In this document: positions 1 to 6,412 of the stretch, piece by piece | Numbering within the stretch: the first letter of the stretch is position 1 | Layout of the letters: each line of letters begins with the position of its first letter | Origin: MGBC113645 sp036308445 | Lineage (GTDB): Bacteria; Bacillota_I; Bacilli_A; Erysipelotrichales; Coprobacillaceae | DNA length: 9,720 nucleotides | Assembly: GCA_036308445.1 (NCBI GenBank) | Contig: JAXJVS010000064.1 | Location: forward strand, 1-9,720 | Direction of reading: 5' to 3' | The notes under the pieces: generated by a model | What the model was told of the DNA's origin: nothing | What the model saw: only the letters and a program-made list of their open reading frames with translations | Databases searched by the model: none | Translations under genes and position numbers: made by a program

Positions 1-93
1 TGTATTTTACCAGAAATTGATTGCTGTCAATTTAAAAATGATGCTAATATTATTGGTGCAATCAATAACTTCTTTGAAGCACACGGACATTAG
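1..93 (+). CDS. C-terminal end of a ROK-family protein (sugar kinase or repressor), 5' part outside window
   Basis: The first 30 codons are open in frame 1 and end at TAG 91-93. The peptide contains FKNDANIIGAINNFFE, which matches the usual C-terminal end of ROK proteins (glucokinases, N-acetyl-sugar kinases and NagC/XylR repressors), where a small-x-N-D-A-x-I-I-G-A stretch precedes the last helix. ROK kinases phosphorylate sugars with ATP in the cytoplasm; ROK repressors are their DNA-binding relatives. The N-terminal ATP site and any helix-turn-helix lie outside the window, so kinase and regulator cannot be told apart. The stop codon lies in the loop and first stem base of the terminator that follows at once. 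The family call rests on one short motif and is moderate. Confidence 0.6.
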   Translation, partial: CILPEIDCCQFKNDANIIGAINNFFEAHGH

Positions 94-104
94 TCCGTGT
101 TTTT
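81..104 (+). terminator. Intrinsic terminator of the ROK-family gene
   Basis: A perfect 8-bp GC-rich stem, ACACGGAC (81-88) with GTCCGTGT (93-100), a 4-nt loop ATTA and a run of five T (100-104). The TAG stop of the upstream gene occupies 91-93, inside the hairpin. Confidence 0.9.
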
Positions 105-142
105 CTTATATATTCATGTTAGAATAAGATGAGGTGTTAAAT

Positions 143-841
143 GTGTTGTGTGGAAGAAGTAATAAGACAGGGATTATGATTTATGATTCTCATGATTCCA
201 AAGGGATTTATGGAACATATAATCATAATGAAATTGTATTAATAGAGGGAAGTGTAGAAGAATTAGAAAAATATTATAAAGAACATAGCAATAAAAAAGT
301 TCTACATAAACTTATGTTAATATCATTGTTGATTGAAGTCTTAATGTCTTTTTATTCAATATTTCATTTTCCTATTATTATTTCTTTTTCTTTAATACTA
401 TTTTTTGTTTTGTCATATATTAAATTAAATACTATTATTTATACTTTTATTGGAAAATATGAAAACAAAGAAGATGAAAAACAATTTAAAAGATTTCATG
501 CATGTGAACATAAATTATTAAATGTTGAAGGTGAAGTTACTTTAGAAAAACTACAAAAAGCGTCGATGTTTCATATAGATTGTGGAACAATACATGCATG
601 TAATATTGTTGTATTTTATGCAGTACTTTGCTTTAATCTTGCAAATATATTAAATATAGGATTATTTAAATTTATAATAAATATTGTTGTCTTAATCATT
701 ATATTAATCATTAACTTATTTAATCCCTACAATCCATTATTTCTTGTACAAAAACAAGTAGTAAGTGAACCAACTTATCATGAATATGAATTAGCATTAA
801 AGATTGCTGAAAGATTAAAGATAATACATGAAAAAGAATAA
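143..841 (+). CDS. Divergent DUF1385 (YqhQ-like) membrane protein
   Basis: The likely start is GTG 143: GATGAGG at 128-134 sits 8 nt upstream. An in-frame GTG at 134 overlaps that Shine-Dalgarno and is less likely. The product is 232 aa. A hydrophilic N-terminus of about 55 residues precedes two hydrophobic segments (about 58-75 and 77-102). A cytosolic-looking stretch follows, with FHACEHKLLN at about 118-127 and KASMFHIDCGT at about 139-149, then two more hydrophobic segments (about 154-172 and 175-195). This order resembles YqhQ/DUF1385 proteins, which carry FHGAEHKT, then a R-FH-RCGTSF block, then membrane helices, and end in a TREP-type helix; here QVVSEPTYHEYELALKIAERL-type residues occupy that place. 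The match is from motif memory. The protein is shorter than the usual roughly 300 aa. The biochemical role of the family is unknown to me; the conserved H, C and E could bind metal, which is speculation. Confidence 0.6.
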   Translation: MLCGRSNKTGIMIYDSHDSKGIYGTYNHNEIVLIEGSVEELEKYYKEHSNKKVLHKLMLISLLIEVLMSFYSIFHFPIIISFSLILFFVLSYIKLNTIIYTFIGKYENKEDEKQFKRFHACEHKLLNVEGEVTLEKLQKASMFHIDCGTIHACNIVVFYAVLCFNLANILNIGLFKFIINIVVLIIILIINLFNPYNPLFLVQKQVVSEPTYHEYELALKIAERLKIIHEKE

Positions 842-848
842 TAAATAT

Positions 849-863
849 AAAAAGCGCTTTTTT
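849..863. repeat. Short palindrome between the DUF1385-like gene and the prgI remnant
   Basis: AAAAAGCGCTTTTT at 849-862 is a perfect palindrome with no room for a proper loop, followed by one more T. It looks like a terminator that has lost the middle of its hairpin, and it lies where ancestral DNA meets the conjugation-gene remnant. It may mark a deletion or insertion junction. Terminator function is doubtful. Confidence 0.35.
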
Positions 864-876
864 GGAAGATGATAAA

Positions 877-1244
877 ATGCAAATCAACAAAGAAGTAAAA
901 GATTATACAGAAAGTATAATCTTTGGAATGTCTATGCGACAATGTGTATTTTCTGCAATAGCATGTGTTGTAGTTGGTATATATTTTCTTACAATAGACA
1001 AATTAGGAATAGAAACAACAAGTTGGTTATGTATTCTAGGTGCTGCCCCTTTTGCAGCACTTGGATTTATAACTTATCAGTCAATGAATGCTGAAGAAAT
1101 AATCATCTCTTGATGCGTTCTTTTTTATTGTCTAATCAAAAACTGATTAGTAAACCTTATAACTTATATTATGAAATATATAAAGATACATTTGAAAAAG
1201 AAAAAAAGCCAACAATATGTTATATTATCCAAAGATTGCGATGA
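877..1244 (+). pseudogene. prgI: prgI-family conjugation gene, broken by a frameshift
   Basis: Reading from ATG 877 (GGAAG at 864-868, 8 nt upstream) gives MQINKEVKDYTESIIFGMSMRQ, two hydrophobic stretches and SWLCILGAAPFAALGF, then stops at TGA 1111-1113 after 78 codons. These are signature blocks of the PrgI family, small inner-membrane parts of type IV secretion machines in Gram-positive conjugative elements, normally encoded just before a VirB4-type ATPase. Translation continues in the -1 frame from about 1095-1110 with LMRSFLLSNQKLISKPYNLYY and then EIYKDTFEKEKK, which is the expected C-terminal half. It ends at TGA 1242. A single-base deletion near 1100-1110 explains this. The rejoined length, about 120 aa, is normal for the family. 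No slippery heptamer for programmed -1 shifting is visible. No VirB4, relaxase or integrase follows, so this is a decayed element scar. Confidence 0.8.
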
Positions 1245-1403
1245 ATCTATAACTCTTTTGGAGATAAATCAAAACAGAATTATTGATGAAATTGAAAATA
1301 ATAATAATAATCTACAAATCAAAGATATAGAATACCTACAACTGAACTCTTATAAGAAGTCATTGATAAGATTGTTATTGATAAAGATTGAAATGTAGAG
1401 GTA

Positions 1404-1441
1404 TTTTAAACTAGATGTCTCTAAAGACATCAAGTTTAAAA
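1404..1441. repeat. Long inverted repeat without a U-tract
   Basis: Arms 1404-1420 and 1425-1441 pair over 17 positions with one A/A mismatch (1413 against 1432) around a 4-nt CTAA loop. The core is GATGTCT/AGACATC. On neither strand does a T-run follow the hairpin: the + side continues with A residues and the - side with ATACCTC. It is therefore not a standard intrinsic terminator. It may stabilise the 3' end of the ftsW transcript or be a leftover element structure. Confidence 0.65.
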
Positions 1442-1444
1442 AAA

Positions 1445-1470
1445 GAGGAGACAATCAAAAATTTCTCCTC
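1445..1470. repeat. Small inverted repeat GAGGAGA/TCTCCTC
   Basis: A perfect 7-bp repeat (1445-1451 with 1464-1470) around a 12-nt A-rich loop, just after the larger hairpin. The left arm resembles a strong Shine-Dalgarno sequence, but no open frame with a start follows at proper distance. Function unknown. Confidence 0.4.
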
Positions 1471-1541
1471 CGAATTTTAAATACATGAGTGGTGAAACTA
1501 TTACACTTGAAAGTGAAATGGGATTAAGACCTTAATTTTTG

Positions 1542-1572
1542 AAGAATCCTTACATAATTAGGGATTCTTTTT
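1542..1572 (+). terminator. Intrinsic terminator facing ftsW
   Basis: Stem AAGAATCC (1542-1549) with GGATTCTT (1562-1569), a 12-nt loop and a T-run at 1568-1572. The T-run is on the + strand, so it ends transcription arriving from the DUF1385/prgI side. Its tail overlaps the ftsW stop codon (TTA 1571-1573, read as TAA on the minus strand). On the minus strand the hairpin has no U-tract. Confidence 0.75.
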
Positions 1573-2647
1573 AATTGGTTTTAGAGATATTAATCATAAT
1601 GCCAATACTTACCAAAGTTATTGTAAGGCTAGTTCCACCATAGCTCATTAAAGGTAAAGTTACACCTGTAACAGGAAATAATCCTACTACAACCCCTAAA
1701 TTAATTAAAGATTGAATCGCAATCATCGAAATAATTCCTAGCATTAAAAAGCAACCAAAATTATCTTTAATATCTTTACATGTTTTTAATACTGTTTTAA
1801 AAAGAGTATAATACAAGAAAATCAGGAAACTAGCTCCCATAAAACCAAATTCTTCAGCAAATATAGCAAAAATAAAATCAGTCTGAGGTTCTGGCAAATA
1901 AAAATGTTTTTGAATGCTATTATCAAATCCTACGCCAAGCAATCCGCCTGGACCAACTGCATATAACGATTGAATTGCTTGAAAACCACTCCCTAAAGGA
2001 TCTTGAAAAGGATCAAGAAACGATAAAATTCTTTCCATTCTATATGGAGCTGATAAAATCATTAATATTATACCTACAATTCCTATTATTCCCAATAAAA
2101 CAAAATAGAAAAAAGGAAAAGGTGTTGCAATTATCATTACAACAATACTGCACACCATAACAACACCACTACCAAAATCAGGCTGCAACATAATCAATAA
2201 AAAACCTAAACCAACTAGAATCAATAATTTTAATGAACATTTTAACTTCTTCATCTGATGATAATTTTTCTCAATATAATTTGCACTATAAATAATCATT
2301 CCAATTTTAAAAATTTCACTTGGTTGCAAGGCAAATACCCCTAGATTAAACCAACTTCTACTTCCTCCTCTAACAACTCCTATGCCTGGAATTAGTACTA
2401 AAATTAATAATATATAACAAATAATTAATATTTTTTTACTATGTTTAGCATATATATGATAATCTATCTTTGATGTAATATACATTCCTATTAAACCAAT
2501 AACAGCGAATAAACATTGTCTCTTAATAAAATACAAAGAATCATTAAATTTATATTCCGCCCAAATATGAGAAGCACTATAGACACTTATTAAACCTATA
2601 ACAACAATAAAAAATGTTAGAGCAGTGATTTTCTTAGCTTTCATCAT
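1571..2647 (-). CDS. ftsW: FtsW/RodA/SpoVE-family SEDS peptidoglycan polymerase, probably FtsW
   Basis: This polytopic membrane protein belongs to the SEDS glycosyltransferases, which polymerise lipid II into glycan strands with a partner class B penicillin-binding protein. The product is 358 aa, slightly short but normal for the family, with about ten hydrophobic segments. Family motifs appear in order: LQPSE at 107-111, QPDFGSG at 155-161, PEPQTDFIFAIFAEEFG at 252-268 including the presumed catalytic Asp257, and PVTGVTLPLMSYGGTS at 325-340. Position after mraY and murD favours FtsW (or the sporulation paralogue SpoVE) over RodA. Start: ATG 2647 is followed directly by ATG 2644. GAGGTG (2655-2650) is 4 nt from the first and 7 nt from the second, so 2644 may be used. 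An intrinsic terminator separates it from murD. No murG follows; the next DNA on this strand is a mobile-element scar. Confidence 0.9.
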   Translation of the reverse strand: MMKAKKITALTFFIVVIGLISVYSASHIWAEYKFNDSLYFIKRQCLFAVIGLIGMYITSKIDYHIYAKHSKKILIICYILLILVLIPGIGVVRGGSRSWFNLGVFALQPSEIFKIGMIIYSANYIEKNYHQMKKLKCSLKLLILVGLGFLLIMLQPDFGSGVVMVCSIVVMIIATPFPFFYFVLLGIIGIVGIILMILSAPYRMERILSFLDPFQDPLGSGFQAIQSLYAVGPGGLLGVGFDNSIQKHFYLPEPQTDFIFAIFAEEFGFMGASFLIFLYYTLFKTVLKTCKDIKDNFGCFLMLGIISMIAIQSLINLGVVVGLFPVTGVTLPLMSYGGTSLTITLVSIGIMINISKTN

Positions 2648-2678
2648 TTCACCTCATTTATTTTATGTAAAATAACGA

Positions 2679-2702
2679 GAAAAAAGCACTCATTGAGTGC
2701 TT
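2679..2702 (-). terminator. Intrinsic terminator between murD and ftsW
   Basis: On the minus strand AAGCACT (2702-2696), loop CAATG and AGTGCTT (2690-2684) form a 7-bp stem that runs into six T (2685-2680). The murD stop TAA (2703-2701) overlaps the first stem bases. It should reduce transcription into ftsW unless a ribosome finishing murD hides the 5' arm. Between this point and the ftsW start only about 30 bp remain. They hold a TAAAAT that could be a -10 but no convincing -35. Confidence 0.8.
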
Positions 2703-4041
2703 ATAGTTGATTAACAATATTTTTAAATACTTTACCACGTTCTTCATAACTTTTAAATTCATCAAAAGAACTTGTTGAAGGTGACAATAAAACAATATCT
2801 CCTTCTTCAGCAATTTCATATGCTTTAGATACAGCATCTTTAAGATGATCAACAATCATTGTATTCGGATGATTCATATCTTTCGCAAATCTATTCTTAG
2901 CTGCACCAAAACAAATCAGTGTAGAAATTGAAGAATTATAGGATGCCATTTCTGATAAATCCAACCCTTTTTCAAAACCTCCCATTAATAAAATAACAGG
3001 TTTTTCAAAAGCTTTTAATGCAATAATAGCAGCATCAGTATTAGTTCCTTTAGAATCATTATAATACTTAACACCATTTAACTCTCTAACAAATTCAATA
3101 CGATGTTCAACTCCTTTAAAGTTCGCAAGCGTATAATGAATAGATTCAAGAGAAACACCACATAATGCACAAACACTGATTGCAATCATCATATTTTGAA
3201 CATTATGCTTACCTACAATCTTAATTTCATCTAAATTAATAACTCTTTCACCTTGATAATAAATCGCTTCTCCAACAATTTCACAATCAGCCTTTTGACT
3301 TAAAGAAAGCGTCATATTTTTTGTTTTTCTAGGATATCTTACTAAATATTCTTTTAATGTTGGATCATCAATATTTTCAATAAAATAATCTTTTTCATCC
3401 TGATTCATGTAAATATTCATCTTTGATGCATAATACTCATCTAAAGAAGCCATATAATCTAAATGATCAGGAGTCAAATTTATAACTGTAGAAATATGTG
3501 GTTTAAATTTCTCAATATTTAATAATTGAAAATTAGACATTTCTAAAACAACATCATGATCACCTTCATTTAATAAATTGTTTTCTAAAACAATCTGACA
3601 ATATGGTGTACCTACATTGCCAGCAAGATGAACATTTCTACCAGCATCTTTTAAAATATCATTAATAAGTGTTACAGTTGTAGTTTTACCGTTGGTACCT
3701 GTAACTGCAATATAATTTTGTGGTTTAGCAAATTGATAGCCTAATTCAATTTCTGTATATACAGGAATATTTCTTTCCTGTAATCTTAATATGAATGGTT
3801 TGTGATAATTGATTCCTGGATTTTTAACAACAAAATCAAAATCTCTTTCAAATAACTCTTCAGGATGCCCACCACATACAATTTCAAACCCACGTTGAAT
3901 GTATTCATCATATTTTTCAATTTTTTCTTTTGGACTATATTCATTAATAGTTATATCTGCATGCAAATAATCTAATAATTCTACTGCAGCCTGACCACTT
4001 CTAGCAAGCCCTAAAACTAATACTTTTTTACCTTTTAACAT
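2701..4041 (-). CDS. murD: UDP-N-acetylmuramoyl-L-alanine--D-glutamate ligase
   Basis: MurD is the cytoplasmic ATP-dependent Mur ligase that adds D-glutamate to UDP-MurNAc-L-Ala, forming ADP and phosphate. The product is 446 aa, the standard length. The N-terminal Rossmann-like domain starts with VLVLGLARSG (7-16). The ATP P-loop GTNGKTTT is at 115-122, GNVGTP at 141-146, NLTPDHLD at 188-195 and KMNIY at 207-211, whose Lys207 fits the carbamylated lysine of Mur ligases. HRIE is at 313-316, NDSKGTNTDA at 328-337 and GGFEKGLDL at 354-362. The C-terminal block LLSPSTSSFDEF (418-429) differs slightly from the common SPACASFD form. AGGAGTGATG lies just upstream of ATG 4041. The mraY stop ends 1 nt before this start (one base, 4042, between them), so the two genes are translationally coupled. 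A terminator hairpin begins at the stop codon. Confidence 0.97.
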   Translation of the reverse strand: MLKGKKVLVLGLARSGQAAVELLDYLHADITINEYSPKEKIEKYDEYIQRGFEIVCGGHPEELFERDFDFVVKNPGINYHKPFILRLQERNIPVYTEIELGYQFAKPQNYIAVTGTNGKTTTVTLINDILKDAGRNVHLAGNVGTPYCQIVLENNLLNEGDHDVVLEMSNFQLLNIEKFKPHISTVINLTPDHLDYMASLDEYYASKMNIYMNQDEKDYFIENIDDPTLKEYLVRYPRKTKNMTLSLSQKADCEIVGEAIYYQGERVINLDEIKIVGKHNVQNMMIAISVCALCGVSLESIHYTLANFKGVEHRIEFVRELNGVKYYNDSKGTNTDAAIIALKAFEKPVILLMGGFEKGLDLSEMASYNSSISTLICFGAAKNRFAKDMNHPNTMIVDHLKDAVSKAYEIAEEGDIVLLSPSTSSFDEFKSYEERGKVFKNIVNQL

Positions 4042-4042
4042 C

Positions 4043-5017
4043 TTACATCACTCCTAAGACAACTCCAATGATTCCACAAATAAAACCTAAGAACCAGAAA
4101 GAAATAACAACCTGTTGTTCATTCCAACCTAACATTTCAAAATGATGATGAATAGGTGCCATCTTAAATACACGTTTACCTCTTGTTTTAAAAGAAACAA
4201 CCTGAATAATAACTGATAATGTTTCCATTAAGAAAACTCCACCAATTAAAATTAATAACAATTCCTGTTTAGTAAAAATGGCAAGAGCAGCAAGAATTCC
4301 ACCTAATGATAAAGAACCACAATCTCCCATAAAAATACGAGCAGGATGGAAGTTAAAATACATAAATCCAGCTAAAGCTCCCATTAAAGCCATAGCATAA
4401 ATTGCAACTTCATATTGTTTTAACATAATTGCAAAAATAACAAATGGTGCTATTGCAACAATCATAAGACCTGTTGCTAAACCATCTAAACCATCAGTAA
4501 GATTGACTGCATTACTTTCAGCAGCAAACATAAAATAAACTAATACTGGATATAAGATACCTAAATCCACTTGATAATGTACAACTGGTATAATAATTGT
4601 TGTACTAAAATCAGGCACAAATTTAACTGCTAGAAGATAAAACGCTATAGCTAAAACTGATTGTAAAGCATATTTATATAATGGTTTTAAACCAACATTA
4701 GAGTGTTTAACAACGATTAAATAATCATCTAAAAAACCAATTGCTGCATAGCCAACAAATGCAAATGTAATTAAATTAACAACTGGACTTTGTAAGAATG
4801 ATATATTTAATATGTATACAGTAATAACAGTACATACAACAAATGCTAATCCACCCATTGTAGGTGTTCCACCCTTTTTCTTATGTGACTCTAAACCTTC
4901 TTCTCTTTCTACTTGTCCAAATTTAATCTTATGTAAATATGGTATAAATTTTGGCATAATTATCATCATTAATGCAAATGCCACTATAAAATTAAGTACA
5001 ATTTTTATAAAATCCAT
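4043..5017 (-). CDS. mraY: Phospho-N-acetylmuramoyl-pentapeptide-transferase
   Basis: MraY transfers phospho-MurNAc-pentapeptide from UDP to undecaprenyl phosphate at the inner face of the membrane, giving lipid I, the first lipid-linked step of peptidoglycan synthesis. The product is 324 aa with about ten hydrophobic segments, normal for Bacillota. Diagnostic motifs: TPTMGG at 51-56, the Asp-Asp-Tyr GFLDDY at 94-99, NAVNLTDGLDGLATG at 169-183, FMGDCGSLSLGG at 229-240, and the histidine loop MAPIHHHFE at 286-294. These include the Mg-binding and catalytic aspartates known for the family. ATG 5017 has AAAGGGG (5032-5026) 8 nt upstream and a good promoter at 5048-5076, so mraY begins the transcription unit here. 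The pbp and murE/murF genes that often precede it in dcw clusters are not upstream. Confidence 0.97.
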   Translation of the reverse strand: MDFIKIVLNFIVAFALMMIIMPKFIPYLHKIKFGQVEREEGLESHKKKGGTPTMGGLAFVVCTVITVYILNISFLQSPVVNLITFAFVGYAAIGFLDDYLIVVKHSNVGLKPLYKYALQSVLAIAFYLLAVKFVPDFSTTIIIPVVHYQVDLGILYPVLVYFMFAAESNAVNLTDGLDGLATGLMIVAIAPFVIFAIMLKQYEVAIYAMALMGALAGFMYFNFHPARIFMGDCGSLSLGGILAALAIFTKQELLLILIGGVFLMETLSVIIQVVSFKTRGKRVFKMAPIHHHFEMLGWNEQQVVISFWFLGFICGIIGVVLGVM

Positions 5018-5047
5018 GACTACATCCCCTTTTCTCTCTACTGTTTC

Positions 5048-5076
5048 AATATATCACAATTCTCACATTTTAACAA
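5048..5076 (-). promoter_or_regulatory. mraY: Predicted promoter for mraY-murD
   Basis: On the minus strand TTGTTA (5076-5071), a 17-bp spacer and TATATT (5053-5048) form a sigma-A-like promoter, with an extended -10 TG one base before the hexamer (TGATATATT). Transcription would begin near 5041, leaving a leader of about 24 nt with the mraY ribosome-binding site. Confidence 0.65.
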
Positions 5077-5095
5077 CCTTTCTCGCATTATGTTT

Positions 5096-5120
5096 AATTA
5101 AGATTGTTTGAATCTTAATT
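5096..5120. repeat. Perfect 10-bp inverted repeat between divergent promoters, possible operator
   Basis: AATTAAGATT (5096-5105) and AATCTTAATT (5111-5120) are exact inverted copies around a 5-nt spacer GTTTG. The repeat covers the predicted -35 and most of the spacer of the + strand promoter and lies about 20 bp upstream of the mraY -35. A dimeric regulator bound here could act on both directions. A terminator is less likely: the stem is AT-only apart from one G-C pair and only TTTT (with an A next) follows on the + strand. Confidence 0.5.
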
Positions 5121-5132
5121 TTATGTTAGAAT
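5104..5132 (+). promoter_or_regulatory. Predicted promoter for the glycerophosphotransferase operon
   Basis: TTGTTT (5104-5109), a 17-bp spacer and TAGAAT (5127-5132) with an extended -10 TG at 5124-5125. Transcription would start near 5139, about 35 nt before the ATG at 5174, leaving room for the AAGAGGA ribosome-binding site at 5161-5167. Confidence 0.6.
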
Positions 5133-5173
5133 GGCTTGGAAGAATATAAATTTTACTGAAAAGAGGAACTTAA

Positions 5174-6409
5174 ATGAAAAAAACAATAAAGAAAATAGTG
5201 TTGGGTAATTCTATTACAAGAGAACTAGCAAAAAAATATATATATTATAGAAGAAAAAGGATATACAACAATTTTTGTAAACAAAATGCAATTGATTCAA
5301 AAATGATCATTTTTGAATCTTTTATTGGTAGATCATATTGTGATAGTGGAAAAGCTATTTACGAAGAAATGATTAAAGATGAAAGATTTAATGATTTTAC
5401 TTTTGTCTGGGCTTTTAAAAATGTAGAAGAAAAAAAAGATATTCCTGAATTGTCTAGAGCAATTTTAGTTAAACATCGTTCTGCTAAATATTTTGAGTAT
5501 TATTCTAAGGCTAAATACATTGTATCTAATTCGAGAATAGATATGACTATAAAAAGAAGAGATGGTCAAGTTTATATTCAGACATGGCATGGGACTCCGT
5601 TAAAAAGACTAGGATATGATATCGAAGTCAAGGGGGCTAATGCATTATATTCTAATAAAGAATTATGCAAATTATATGACATTGATTCTGTAAGATATTC
5701 TTATTTGTTGTCACCAAGTGCATTTTGCACCGAAAAGTTTGCTAGTGCATTTAATTTAAAAGAAAATGCACCAAAGTGTGAAATTATTGAAGAAGGTTAT
5801 CCTAGAAATGATTTTTTAACGCGTTATACAAAAGAAGACATTAAAAAAATTAAAGAAAAATTGGGAATTGATCATAATAAAAAAGTAATCCTATATGCAC
5901 CAACTTGGCGTGATAATCAATATAAAGGAGATGGCTATTCTTATAAGCTTGCTGTTGATTTTGATAAATTAAGATCTCAATTAGGTGAGGAATATATTAT
6001 TTTATTTAGAGCACATTACTTTGTAGCAAATTCATTTGACTTTAAAAAGTATGATGGGTTTATTTATGATGTTTCTCATTACGAAGATATCAATCATTTA
6101 TATGTAGTATCAGATATGTTAATTACTGACTATTCTTCTGTATTCTTTGATTATTCTATATTAAAAAGACCTATTATTTTCTATATGTATGACTTAGATG
6201 CATATCAGGGAGAAATTAGAGGTTTCTATATTTCACTAGATGATCTTCCTGGAAATATTGTTAAAACAGAAGAAGAATTAATTAATGAAATAAATAAAGA
6301 ATTCATCTATGATGAAAAATATAAAAAGTTTAATGAACGATTTACTTATTTAGATGATGGATATGCTGCTAAAAGAGTAATAGATAGATGTATTAAGGGG
6401 GAATTATAA
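5174..6409 (+). CDS. CDP-glycerol glycerophosphotransferase family protein (TagB/TagF-like), first of three
   Basis: The family (Glyphos_transf) moves glycerol phosphate or a related alditol phosphate from a CDP-linked donor onto a lipid-linked acceptor during wall teichoic acid or similar polymer synthesis at the cytoplasmic face of the membrane. The product is 411 aa. The basic N-terminus (1-30) could hold the protein to the membrane; no transmembrane helix is evident. Family motifs: QTWHGTPLKRL at 136-146 with His139, EEGYPRNDF at 206-214, ILYAPTWRDN at 239-248, LFRAHYF at 277-283 with His281, and SDMLITDYSSVFFDY at 313-327. The two histidines correspond to those essential in TagF-type enzymes. 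Length fits TagB-like or a catalytic domain alone, not full TagF with its extended N-terminal part. The next gene begins 4 nt after the stop and is a close paralogue. Whether it primes, polymerises or uses glycerol or ribitol cannot be read from the sequence. Confidence 0.9.
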   Translation: MKKTIKKIVLGNSITRELAKKYIYYRRKRIYNNFCKQNAIDSKMIIFESFIGRSYCDSGKAIYEEMIKDERFNDFTFVWAFKNVEEKKDIPELSRAILVKHRSAKYFEYYSKAKYIVSNSRIDMTIKRRDGQVYIQTWHGTPLKRLGYDIEVKGANALYSNKELCKLYDIDSVRYSYLLSPSAFCTEKFASAFNLKENAPKCEIIEEGYPRNDFLTRYTKEDIKKIKEKLGIDHNKKVILYAPTWRDNQYKGDGYSYKLAVDFDKLRSQLGEEYIILFRAHYFVANSFDFKKYDGFIYDVSHYEDINHLYVVSDMLITDYSSVFFDYSILKRPIIFYMYDLDAYQGEIRGFYISLDDLPGNIVKTEEELINEINKEFIYDEKYKKFNERFTYLDDGYAAKRVIDRCIKGEL

Positions 6410-6412
6410 TTT

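Larger units (their letters stand above)
1245..1541. other. Decayed intergenic stretch after prgI, no gene supported
   Basis: About 300 bp lie between the prgI remnant and the + strand terminator. A 75-codon open frame (1171-1398) overlaps the prgI tail in another frame, has no ribosome-binding site and resembles nothing I know. A second short frame, ATG 1486 to TAA 1534-1536, reads SGETITLESEMGLRP. It looks protein-like and could be the C-terminal tip of a lost gene, but I cannot name it. Two inverted repeats (1404-1441 and 1445-1470) occupy the middle. The stretch is best read as the degraded remainder of the mobile element that carried prgI. Confidence 0.5.

Noticed and set aside
117..125. 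TGTTAGAAT as an extended -10 promoter for the DUF1385-like gene
   Set aside because: Transcription would start inside the Shine-Dalgarno (128-134), leaving no working leader, and no -35 fits. The same string at 5124-5132 has better spacing and was kept there.
1095..1113. Programmed -1 frameshift in prgI
   Set aside because: No slippery heptamer or downstream pseudoknot is apparent and the rest of the conjugation module is missing, so a mutation is simpler.
1171..1398. 75-codon open frame on the + strand
   Set aside because: It overlaps the C-terminal half of the prgI remnant in another frame, has no ribosome-binding site before ATG 1171, is dominated by K, I, L and N, and matches no family I know. 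It is most likely a chance frame in decayed DNA.
1975..2160. 61-codon + strand frame
   Set aside because: It lies wholly inside ftsW on the opposite strand, whose motifs are clear.
2658..2855. 65-codon minus-strand frame
   Set aside because: It overlaps the end of murD in another frame and spans the terminator hairpin; murD residues there are family-typical.
4812..5111. 99-codon + strand frame over the mraY start and intergenic region
   Set aside because: It is antisense to the conserved N-terminus of mraY, lacks a ribosome-binding site and runs through both promoters.
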